Below, one piece after another: positions 1 to 5,297 of a stretch of DNA of 5,297 bases; within the stretch, counting starts at the first letter, position 1; every line of letters starts with the position of its first letter. Below the pieces are notes generated by a model that worked only from the letters and a program-made list of their open reading frames with translations, was not told the DNA's origin and ran no database searches. Origin of the DNA: Acidimicrobiia bacterium (GTDB taxonomy: Bacteria; Actinomycetota; Acidimicrobiia; Spongiisociales; SHLN01); NCBI GenBank assembly GCA_030624805.1, contig JAUXJL010000171.1, positions 1-5,297 on the forward strand, written 5' to 3'. A program made the translations under genes and the position numbers.

Positions 1-1005
1 AAGGCTGAAGAGGCAGTTGCGACACTCGAGGCCGCTCTCGACACAGACCCGATCGTTGTCACGAACCTCGTGGCAGTTTTGACGGCTATTGAGGAGGGGC
101 AGGTCGAGCCTGGTGGCATCAGCGTCGCGGCCAGTGAAACGCTGGAGGCAATCGCGGTACCGGCGGCGAGTACCGGCATCGACGTTCCGCCAGGGTCCTA
201 TGACACTGTTGAGGCCGCCCAGGCTCTGGTGGACTCCCTCACTGATGCTGCTGCACTAGAGGACGCCCCAGAGAGTGCCGTGACTCTCGCCGACGAGGCG
301 AGCACGGTGCTCGAAGAAGGGAGCGACCCTGACGGCGATGGCCTCTCCACTGCGGCTGAGAATGATATAACCAATCAGATAGCCGATGCTGGGGCGAAGA
401 CCATTCCCCCACAGATAATCGAGATTGACCTCGATCCGCTGAACCCCGAGTCGGTTGGAGGTCAGGCCGATCTGCGAACGGCCAACACCTTTGTCGGCCT
501 GCTCCAATCTCTGGCCACGTCTTTGAGCGTCTCGGCGGAGAACATCGATCAGCTCCTGAAGGCCGAGGAGGAGGGGCTCGAGTTCCTCGAGGCGGCTGCC
601 GAGTCGAAGTTGTACGAGATTGACATCGCGGGAGTGGCGGCGTCGATGGGCGTCGACGAGGCCGATGCAGCACGGGCGGTTGGTCTGTTCAACGCCAACT
701 GCGCTCGTTGTCACAGTGCCGGCTGGAGCGCCGGCCTTGCGTATACCCAGGAGGCCGGATCCGGAGGGTTTGGCCCGGCGTTATGGGACGGCCGTCCCCT
801 GGTCCAGTTCGGAGATGCTGTCACACCGGCGACCGATGACTTGCTGATCCAGTTTCTGGTGCTCGGGTCACGAGCTGAGACGCCGTACGGCCTCAACGGG
901 TTCGGGTCCGGCAGGATGCCGGCCTTCGGCGCAATCTTGCCGGCGGACGACATCGAGCTCCTGGCGGCCTACCTGCGCGCCGGCAACATGGATGGGAAGG
1001 GTTGA
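1..1005 (+). CDS. Exported mono-heme c-type cytochrome, respiratory type (5' partial)
   Basis: The frame is open from the first base, so the start lies upstream. The GTG at 70 is only the first in-frame start-like codon. Seen: 334 residues. About 220 residues are acidic and Ala/Glu-rich, probably helical. They include a calcium-loop-like segment (D109, D111, D113, G114, E120 of the visible protein) and a 'DPLNPES' at 145-151. A C-terminal cytochrome c domain follows: CARCH with C234, C237 and H238 gives covalent heme attachment and the proximal ligand, and M306 in 'GRMPAFG' is the likely distal ligand. A 'GWSAG' insert and 'FGPALWDG' lie between them. Known of the family: class I cytochromes of this kind carry electrons outside the membrane between a quinol:cytochrome c reductase and a terminal oxidase. 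Inference: a dedicated electron carrier or a complex-bound subunit. The signal peptide or anchor is not visible. It is coupled to the downstream membrane protein. The heme domain is certain; the exact partner is unknown. Confidence 0.88.
   Translation, partial: KAEEAVATLEAALDTDPIVVTNLVAVLTAIEEGQVEPGGISVAASETLEAIAVPAASTGIDVPPGSYDTVEAAQALVDSLTDAAALEDAPESAVTLADEASTVLEEGSDPDGDGLSTAAENDITNQIADAGAKTIPPQIIEIDLDPLNPESVGGQADLRTANTFVGLLQSLATSLSVSAENIDQLLKAEEEGLEFLEAAAESKLYEIDIAGVAASMGVDEADAARAVGLFNANCARCHSAGWSAGLAYTQEAGSGGFGPALWDGRPLVQFGDAVTPATDDLLIQFLVLGSRAETPYGLNGFGSGRMPAFGAILPADDIELLAAYLRAGNMDGKG
994..1001 (+). promoter_or_regulatory. Shine-Dalgarno that decides the start of the small membrane protein
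   Basis: The run GGGAAGGG lies in the last codons of the cytochrome gene. It ends six bases before the ATG at 1008. It is too close to the in-frame TTG at 1002, which would overlap the cytochrome stop, so ATG 1008 is preferred. Confidence 0.6.
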
Positions 1006-1007
1006 CG

Positions 1008-1382
1008 ATGCAGGGCGACTTCTTCCGTGAACTGTTCCGGTCACTGTTCTCTTCAAACCTCTTTATCACCGGAGTGGTCCTCACTATTGCCGCAGTGCTG
1101 CTGTTCTTTGGCTCGATCTATCTCTTCAATTACACCAACCTCGGCAAGAAACTCGGCTTCCTCGTGACCGGGGCCGGAATTTTTGGGTGGCTCACCATCA
1201 CCTCGATGCTGTTTGTCATCTATGCCCCGCGGGGCCCCAAACCTGACGACATCGAAGGGCTCAACGCGTTTGAGATTCGGATCATCCCGATCACTTACAT
1301 GCTGGTGTCGCTAGTGCTCTTCCTCGTCTTCCTGGTGGCGCTCCACCAGTACGAGGAGCTTCAGGAGAAGTCGACAGCCTGA
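1008..1382 (+). CDS. Small three-helix membrane protein coupled to the cytochrome c gene
   Basis: I do not recognise a named family. Seen: 124 residues, beginning with a short amphipathic stretch (FFRELFRSLF). Three strongly hydrophobic segments follow at about 18-41, 49-72 and 92-114, with a short polar tail (QYEELQEKSTA). The first loop carries K47 and K48; the second, about 73-91, is polar and rich in Pro and Asp/Glu. There are no cysteines and no obvious heme or metal motif. ATG 1008 is chosen over TTG 1002 because of the purine-rich site just upstream. The start lies two bases after the cytochrome stop, which implies co-translation. Inference: a membrane partner or accessory subunit of the complex that the cytochrome serves, such as a quinol reductase or oxidase assembly. 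This rests on position alone. The gene ends nine bases before the end of the convergent rex gene. Confidence 0.82.
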   Translation: MQGDFFRELFRSLFSSNLFITGVVLTIAAVLLFFGSIYLFNYTNLGKKLGFLVTGAGIFGWLTITSMLFVIYAPRGPKPDDIEGLNAFEIRIIPITYMLVSLVLFLVFLVALHQYEELQEKSTA

Positions 1383-1391
1383 GGCAAGAAC

Positions 1392-2015
1392 TCATGCAGG
1401 AGTTCGGCGTCCGTAATAGCTGAGGACCTGGAGCTCCATCGAAAGGTCCACTTGTCGGACTGTGACCGTATTGGGGACGCCGACCCTGACGGGGGCAAAA
1501 TTGAGGATCGTTTCGATGCCCGCTTCCACGAGTTGATCGGTGACCTGTTGGGCGGCCACCGCTGGTACTGCCAGGATTGCCATGTCGAAATCCCCGTTGG
1601 AACAGTCGTCCGTCAGTTTTTCTACGTTTCGGACCGAGAGCCTTCCGATAGTCGAGCCGATCGCCGAGTCGTCTTTGTCATATACGGCGACGACATCAAA
1701 CCCCCGACGGCTCAGCCCTCCGTAGTTGGCGAGAGCCCGACCCAAATTGCCGGCGCCGACAATGGCGACGTTGCGCCGGAATGCAATACCCAGCTCGCGG
1801 CGGATTCGATCTCGCAACTCCGCCACCGAATATCCAACACCCCTGACTCCGTGGAAGTCGAGGTAGGAGAGATCCCTCCGCACGTTGGCCGCGTTGGCTC
1901 CCGCTGCCTCGGCTAACTGTTCTGAGCTGACGGTCTCTCGGGACTGGCTGATGTCGTCGAGTAGTCGGAGATACCGGGGCAGGCGGACGACCGTCGCCCG
2001 GGGAAGCTCGCTCAT
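1392..2015 (-). CDS. rex: Redox-sensing transcriptional repressor Rex
   Basis: Rex is a homodimeric cytoplasmic repressor. It binds DNA when NADH/NAD+ is low and releases it when NADH binds, so it controls respiratory and fermentative genes. Seen: 207 residues, close to the usual 205-215. The N-terminus has the family's opening pattern 'RATVVRLPRYLRLL'. A winged-helix domain follows (to about residue 75) with a recognition helix around 'NAANVRRDLSYLDF' (41-54). The Rossmann domain has GAGNLG at 87-92 and 'VYDKD' at 111-115, where D113 sits at the end of strand two as expected for NAD(H). The conserved 'LNFAPV' is at 171-176, and the C-terminal helix ('LSMELQVLSYY') swaps between subunits in known structures. 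The start is fixed by the family N-terminus. No Shine-Dalgarno precedes it, so the mRNA may be leaderless. It diverges from the menJ-like gene and converges on the membrane-protein gene. In Streptomyces rex sits beside heme genes; here the neighbours are different. Confidence 0.96.
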   Translation of the reverse strand: MSELPRATVVRLPRYLRLLDDISQSRETVSSEQLAEAAGANAANVRRDLSYLDFHGVRGVGYSVAELRDRIRRELGIAFRRNVAIVGAGNLGRALANYGGLSRRGFDVVAVYDKDDSAIGSTIGRLSVRNVEKLTDDCSNGDFDMAILAVPAVAAQQVTDQLVEAGIETILNFAPVRVGVPNTVTVRQVDLSMELQVLSYYGRRTPA

Positions 2016-2021
2016 GAGGCG

Positions 2022-2027
2022 ACTCTA
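2022..2027 (-). promoter_or_regulatory. Candidate -10 element for leaderless rex transcription
   Basis: On the minus strand TAGAGT (TAnnnT pattern) lies six bases before the rex ATG. That would place the transcription start at or very near the A of the ATG. No purine-rich ribosome site lies between. The -35 region (about 2045-2050, GCCGGA) is a poor match to consensus, so the call rests on the -10 position and the lack of a Shine-Dalgarno. Confidence 0.4.
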
Positions 2028-2080
2028 AGAGGAAGAGAGCTGAATCCGGCATCCGCCTCTCAGGACAAAGCGCCTCCTCC

Positions 2081-2093
2081 CCGGCTCCGCCGG
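2081..2093. repeat. Short perfect dyad CCGGC-TCC-GCCGG midway between rex and menJ
   Basis: A five-base inverted repeat with a three-base centre sits roughly halfway between the two divergent start codons. It could be an operator or a chance GC-rich palindrome. It does not match the known Rex operator (TTGTGAA-type halves), and its loop of three is short for a terminator. No T-run follows on either strand. Confidence 0.3.
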
Positions 2094-2152
2094 TACTCCT
2101 CCCAATGCTCACTTGCGTTCGCCAGGGGGAGAAACAGGACTCTGATCCGGCC

Positions 2153-2158
2153 TAACCT
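2153..2158 (+). promoter_or_regulatory. Candidate -10 element for leaderless transcription of the menJ-like gene
   Basis: TAACCT fits TAnnnT and lies eight bases before the ATG at 2167. The intervening GACTCCCG has no ribosome-binding character. The nearest purine-rich run (about 2124-2131) is some 35 bases upstream, too far to serve this start. The -35 position (about 2130-2136) is a weak match. A leaderless start is therefore the simplest reading. Confidence 0.4.
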
Positions 2159-2166
2159 GACTCCCG

Positions 2167-3405
2167 ATGAAATCACCCCCGATTCTCGTGGTCGGTGGCG
2201 GCCCGGCCGGGTCGGCCGCCGCCTATTGGCTTGCCCGCGATGGCCACGAGGTCACCCTCGTGGAGAAGAAGGAGTACCCCCGGGACAAGACCTGCGGCGA
2301 TGCGCTCACCCCTCGGGCGATTCGCCAGCTCCAGGACATGGAGTTCGATTTCGAGATCGCGCCGTTTCACAGGATCACCGGGCTTCGTTCCTACGCCGGC
2401 GACGACCTCGTCATCGAGTTGCCCTGGCCGGACCACTCCCGGTTTCCCAACTGGGGTGGGATGATCCGCCGGAGCGATCTCGATGGTCAGGTGGCCACGC
2501 TGGCCGAGAAACAGGGTGTTCGGATCATGGAGAAAACCTCGGCGACACCGGTGATCGAAGACGGAGTGCTAACGAGCGTGGCGCTCGATCACAACGGGCA
2601 GACCGAGACTGTGACACCAGATGTGACCGTGATTGCGGACGGGTCTATGAACCGGTTTGGGCGGGATCTTGGCACGGCCCGCCGTAAGGATTATCCGATG
2701 GGTCTCGCGGTACGGGGCTACTACTCCTCACCACGTTCTACGGATCCCTTCCTCGAAAGCCAATTGGATTTGCGCGATTCATCGGGAGCGACCATGCCCG
2801 GGTATGGATGGGTCTTCCCGCTCGGCGACGGCACCGTGAATGTGGGGGTCGGGCTCCTGTCAACCTTCAAGCGCTGGAAACACGTCAATACGACACACAT
2901 GATGCGCGACTACGTCGCCGTCGCACCCGACTATTGGGAGCTTTCGGACGATGCGAAGCTAACCAACCCTGTTGGCGGGAAGCTGACGATGGCCTTCTCC
3001 AAGGCTCCGCTGGTCGGCTCCAACTGGCTCACCATTGGAGACGCCGCCGGGGCGATCAACCCGTGGAACGGCGAGGGGATCTCTTATGCATACGAGACCG
3101 GCAGGATCGCTGCCGGGTATGTGGGTGAATCCCTGGCCGCCGACGATCTGGGCCTGTTGAAGAGATATCCCCGACATCTCGAAGATGAATACGGGCTCTA
3201 CTACAAGATGGCCCGCGTGTTCGTGAAGCTGATCGGATACCCATCGGTGATGCGCACCATTGCGCACACCGGTCTTCGAAATAGCACTCTCATGGCATGG
3301 ACCCTCAAGGTGATGGCCAATCTGCTGGACGAGGACGACAAACACATGGGGGAGAGAACTTACGACGCTCTGGCGGAAGTAGTGAGAGCTCTTCCGGTGA
3401 AATGA
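2167..3405 (+). CDS. menJ: FAD-dependent geranylgeranyl reductase family protein, MenJ-like menaquinone reductase
   Basis: The likely role is to reduce one double bond of the menaquinone isoprenoid tail (MK-n to MK-n(H2)) at the cytoplasmic membrane, as mycobacterial MenJ does. Seen: 412 residues, near the roughly 408 of MenJ. The N-terminal Rossmann motif is GGGPAG (10-15), with E33 after the second strand. Then come the family signature 'PRDKTCGD' (38-45), 'AVRGYY' (181-186), 'PGYGWVFPLGDG' (211-222), and the second FAD motif 'GDAAGAINPWNGEGI' (291-305). The C-terminal helices include 'NLLDEDD', as I recall from mycobacterial homologues. There is no signal peptide or clear membrane span. 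ATG 2167 is the only sensible start because the nucleotide-binding strand begins at residue 6. It diverges from rex across 151 bases and overlaps the HAD gene by four bases. Alternative: another substrate within the same reductase family, such as geranylgeranyl diphosphate or phytyl chains. Family assignment is near certain; the menaquinone substrate is probable. Confidence 0.9.
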   Translation: MKSPPILVVGGGPAGSAAAYWLARDGHEVTLVEKKEYPRDKTCGDALTPRAIRQLQDMEFDFEIAPFHRITGLRSYAGDDLVIELPWPDHSRFPNWGGMIRRSDLDGQVATLAEKQGVRIMEKTSATPVIEDGVLTSVALDHNGQTETVTPDVTVIADGSMNRFGRDLGTARRKDYPMGLAVRGYYSSPRSTDPFLESQLDLRDSSGATMPGYGWVFPLGDGTVNVGVGLLSTFKRWKHVNTTHMMRDYVAVAPDYWELSDDAKLTNPVGGKLTMAFSKAPLVGSNWLTIGDAAGAINPWNGEGISYAYETGRIAAGYVGESLAADDLGLLKRYPRHLEDEYGLYYKMARVFVKLIGYPSVMRTIAHTGLRNSTLMAWTLKVMANLLDEDDKHMGERTYDALAEVVRALPVK

Positions 3406-4070
3406 GGCGGCCAAGAGTCCTGGTGTTCGACGTGAACGAGACGCTCCTCGACCTATCTCCTCTCGCTACCGATTTCGAAGCGATATTTGGTGCAGCCCCG
3501 CCTCTCGGCGAGTGGTTTGCCCGGATGCTGCACGGTTCGCTCGTCTCGAACCAACTCGACTCGTATCGGCCCTTCGGTGCCATCGGAGTTGAGGCGCTGC
3601 TCACCGTCGCCGGGAAGAGGAAGGTCGAGATCAGCGAGAACCAGGCGGCCGCAATCGTGGCCGGCATGGCCGACCTCCCAGCCCACCCCGATGTCATCCC
3701 GGCGTTGGAAAGACTTGTTGACGCCGGTTTTCAAACCGTGACCCTCACCAACGGAAGTACCGAGGCGGCCAACGCCCAGATCGACAACGCCGGTCTTCGC
3801 GTCTTCTTCCAGAGAGTGATATCAGTGGAGGAGGTAGGCAGGTTCAAGCCGGATCCGCTTCCTTATCGGCATGCTGCCGATCTGATGAATGTCGGGATCG
3901 ACCGGACGATGTTGATCGCCGCTCACGACTGGGATGTGGCCGGAGCGTTGCACGCTGGAGCGCAGGGGGCATTTGTCAGTCGTCCGTCTGCGCTGTGGAG
4001 CCTGCCCGACGATCCTCCAGAAGTCACCGCGACCGACCTGGGCGGCGTCGCCGACATCCTCATTCGGTGA
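3402..4070 (+). CDS. HAD-superfamily hydrolase, 'haloacid dehalogenase type II' group
   Basis: Seen: 222 residues with the HAD motifs in order. Motif I is 'FDVNETLLD' with nucleophile D10. Motif II is 'TLTNGS' (114-119). Motif III is K149 in 'RFKPDP'. Motif IV is the region 'AAHDWDVAGA' (173-182), with D178 at the place of the essential Asp of L-2-haloacid dehalogenases. The helical cap lies between about residues 17 and 95. Known: HAD enzymes form an aspartyl intermediate on the motif I Asp. Phosphatases carry a second Asp two residues later; here it is N12, so ordinary phosphatase activity is less likely. The Ser and Asn of characterised haloacid dehalogenases in motif IV are replaced by Ala and His, so dehalogenase activity is also unproven. 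ATG 3402 overlaps the stop of the menJ-like gene (ATGA), which implies translational coupling. Starts further upstream in this frame would lie inside that gene. The substrate is unknown. Confidence 0.9.
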   Translation: MRRPRVLVFDVNETLLDLSPLATDFEAIFGAAPPLGEWFARMLHGSLVSNQLDSYRPFGAIGVEALLTVAGKRKVEISENQAAAIVAGMADLPAHPDVIPALERLVDAGFQTVTLTNGSTEAANAQIDNAGLRVFFQRVISVEEVGRFKPDPLPYRHAADLMNVGIDRTMLIAAHDWDVAGALHAGAQGAFVSRPSALWSLPDDPPEVTATDLGGVADILIR

Positions 4071-4076
4071 CGATCA

Positions 4077-4088
4077 CCCGTGAGCGGG
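4077..4088 (+). other. Weak hairpin in the gap after the HAD gene
   Basis: CCCG-TGAG-CGGG forms a four-base-pair stem with a four-base loop, seven bases past the HAD stop. No T-run follows, so it is not a convincing intrinsic terminator. Read-through into the amidase gene is plausible. Confidence 0.2.
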
Positions 4089-4116
4089 CAACCGCCGGTA
4101 ACCCAGATCGGGGTCT

Positions 4117-5297
4117 ATGTTGATCGCCACGCCCCACCCGACCCAACCACCCGGAGTCGTGGCCCAAAGCCAATCGCCCACCAAGCTCGCTGCACTGACA
4201 GCCCCAGCGACAGCCCTCCTGCTTCTGGCTGCGGCATGCGCTCCTGTGTCTCAGGCCGGTGAGGGGTCTACCTCCACCGCAGTGACGTCCGCCGCGCCAA
4301 ACCAGGCGGCCACACCAGACAGGCTGGCCGGCTTGGCTGTTGTCCCAGCGGGCGGCGCCGATATCTCTTCTGCCATTGACGGGCCGGCCGCGTACCGGTC
4401 ACACGAGAATCTTCTCCTTCCGATTATCTCCGAGAACGGCGATTGGCTTGAAGTGGTTACGACCTGCAGCACGGAGGAGTGGGTTCGTCGCTCGGACGTC
4501 GAGATCGTGACCCGATCCACGGCGGCGAGCCCGGGCCCAGGCTTTGACCTGTCGAGTGCAGTGATCGTCGTCGATCCCGGTCATGGGGGGCGCGACAAAG
4601 GAGCCAAAGGGCCCAGTGGCTCGAACGAGAAGGACTTCAACCTCTCGATCTCGATCCTGCTGCGCAACCGGCTGGCTGCCCCACAGGACATCGATTGGGA
4701 GACCGGTCACGTTCGTCCCGGTGATCAGTATCCCGCGGTCGCCTCGGTGTGGATGACTCGCGGGCCCGAAGGGCCGGAAGGCGGTGATTTCGAGCTTGGC
4801 CTTGCCTATCGCGCCGAGGTCGCCAACGGCGCGGGCGCTGACGCTCTTATCGCGGTTCACAACAACAGCTCGCCGACAGAAACCCTGCCCGCGCCGGGTT
4901 CCGACGTGTCCTACGCGGTCTCCTCGCCTGGCTCGGATCGTCTTGCCTCGCTGATCCACGAGGAGCTGATGCGCGGCCTCAGTCCGTTCGCTGGTTCCTG
5001 GAGTGCAGGCAAAATCAATGGCCCCAAGGCAAGGGTGGACCCGGAAACGGGCGACGACTTCTATGGGCTTCTCCGTCGCTCGGATCCCTCGAGCGTCATC
5101 GTTGAGGGTCTTTACATCTCCACGGCGGAGGAGGAGAGGCTCCTCGAGACCAGCCTCGTGCAGATGGCCTATGCCGACGCTGTCTATCGGGGGCTAATCC
5201 GCTATCTCACGTCCGACGAATCGGGAACTCCGGTCATTGAGCCAATCCCGTTTTCCGGCACTGTTGGATCGCCGAGCACCTCCAGTTGCGTGGTGCC
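4117..5297 (+). CDS. Exported zinc N-acetylmuramoyl-L-alanine amidase (Amidase_3) with SH3-like domain (3' partial)
   Basis: It cleaves the amide bond between MurNAc and the stem peptide of peptidoglycan, outside the membrane. Numbered from ATG 4117: a hydrophobic export segment with 'TALLLLAAAC' gives C41, a possible lipid-attachment cysteine. A linker rich in Ser, Thr, Ala and Pro follows. Next is an SH3-like region at about 69-132 with W110 and W122 ('GDWLEVV', 'EEWVRRSDV'). The catalytic domain starts at about 148. It has 'VVDPGHGG' (H156), 'NEKDFN' (E171), 'YRAEVAN' (231-237), 'AVHNNS' (H248) and 'VIVEGLYIS' (E330). H156, E171 and H248 match the zinc ligands, and E330 the catalytic Glu, of the family. 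The frame is open to the last base and the stop lies beyond. The start is uncertain: GTG 4159 would give a more typical signal peptide (MAQSQSPTKLAAL), with the cysteine at 27. Neither start has a well-spaced ribosome site. The HAD stop is 46 bases upstream, so a shared transcript is possible. Confidence 0.88.
   Translation, partial: MLIATPHPTQPPGVVAQSQSPTKLAALTAPATALLLLAAACAPVSQAGEGSTSTAVTSAAPNQAATPDRLAGLAVVPAGGADISSAIDGPAAYRSHENLLLPIISENGDWLEVVTTCSTEEWVRRSDVEIVTRSTAASPGPGFDLSSAVIVVDPGHGGRDKGAKGPSGSNEKDFNLSISILLRNRLAAPQDIDWETGHVRPGDQYPAVASVWMTRGPEGPEGGDFELGLAYRAEVANGAGADALIAVHNNSSPTETLPAPGSDVSYAVSSPGSDRLASLIHEELMRGLSPFAGSWSAGKINGPKARVDPETGDDFYGLLRRSDPSSVIVEGLYISTAEEERLLETSLVQMAYADAVYRGLIRYLTSDESGTPVIEPIPFSGTVGSPSTSSCVV

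Noticed and set aside
70..72. GTG as the start of the cytochrome gene
   Set aside because: The same frame is open from base 1 with coding-like sequence before it. An exported cytochrome also needs a signal peptide or anchor, which is absent after 70.
157..177. Direct repeat GTACCGGC, two copies 13 bases apart
   Set aside because: It is within the cytochrome coding region, the spacing is not a multiple of three, and there are only two copies. It is probably chance.
256..714. Long minus-strand open frames opposite the cytochrome gene
   Set aside because: They are antisense shadows in Arg-, Pro- and Ser-rich frames with no domain or start signal, whereas the + strand carries clear heme motifs.
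718..735. Repeated GCCGGC flanking a six-base spacer after the heme motif
   Set aside because: It is a coding-region coincidence in GC-rich sequence with no regulatory context.
1224..1235. Perfect 12-base palindrome GCCCCGCGGGGC
   Set aside because: It lies inside the membrane-protein gene, encoding an Ala-Pro-Arg-Gly loop. A chance GC palindrome is the simplest explanation.
1452..1916. 154-codon open frame on the + strand opposite rex
   Set aside because: It lies entirely within rex, has no recognisable domain, and is the kind of antisense frame that high-G+C codon use produces.
2041..2151. Two similar TGA(A)TCCGGC copies in the rex-menJ intergenic region
   Set aside because: There are only two imperfect copies in the same orientation, at different positions relative to the two candidate promoters. 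This is too weak to call an operator.
4080..4262. 60-codon + strand frame starting at GTG 4080
   Set aside because: It overlaps the amidase signal region in another frame, is low-complexity, and has no ribosome site.
4399..4959. 186-codon minus-strand open frame
   Set aside because: It is opposite the amidase catalytic domain, whose zinc and catalytic residues are all present on the + strand.

Overview
The window is high-G+C DNA with tightly packed genes. It looks like a menaquinone-using actinobacterium, most likely Acidimicrobiia or a relative. The main reasons are a MenJ-type menaquinone reductase, a Rex repressor, a respiratory c-type cytochrome with a 'GWS' insert after the heme motif, and starts that appear leaderless. 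This assignment is inference from protein style and was not tested by a search.

Layout, left to right. (1) Bases 1-1005 (+) hold the 3' part of an exported mono-heme cytochrome c gene; its start lies before the window. (2) Bases 1008-1382 (+) hold a small three-helix membrane protein, translationally coupled to the cytochrome. (3) Bases 1392-2015 (-) hold rex, the NADH/NAD+-sensing repressor. It converges on gene 2 with only nine bases between the stop codons. (4) Bases 2016-2166 are a divergent intergenic region with a candidate leaderless promoter for each side. (5) Bases 2167-3405 (+) hold a FAD-dependent geranylgeranyl-reductase-family protein closely resembling MenJ. (6) Bases 3402-4070 (+) hold a HAD hydrolase of the 'haloacid dehalogenase type II' group, overlapping gene 5 by ATGA. 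(7) From about 4117 to the end (+) runs an exported, possibly lipid-anchored, zinc N-acetylmuramoyl-L-alanine amidase with an SH3-like domain. Its stop codon lies past the window.

The first four genes share a respiratory theme: an electron carrier, its membrane partner, a redox sensor, and an enzyme that saturates the quinone side chain. The HAD protein and the amidase do not obviously belong to that theme, although the HAD gene is co-translated with the menJ-like gene. There are no tRNA or rRNA genes, CRISPR arrays, insertion sequences or phage signs, and no gene-free stretch over 300 bases. I see no clearly new biological system. The items most worth a second look are the cytochrome's calcium-loop-like segment, the coupled membrane protein, the paired leaderless-type promoters between rex and menJ, and the altered active site of the HAD protein.
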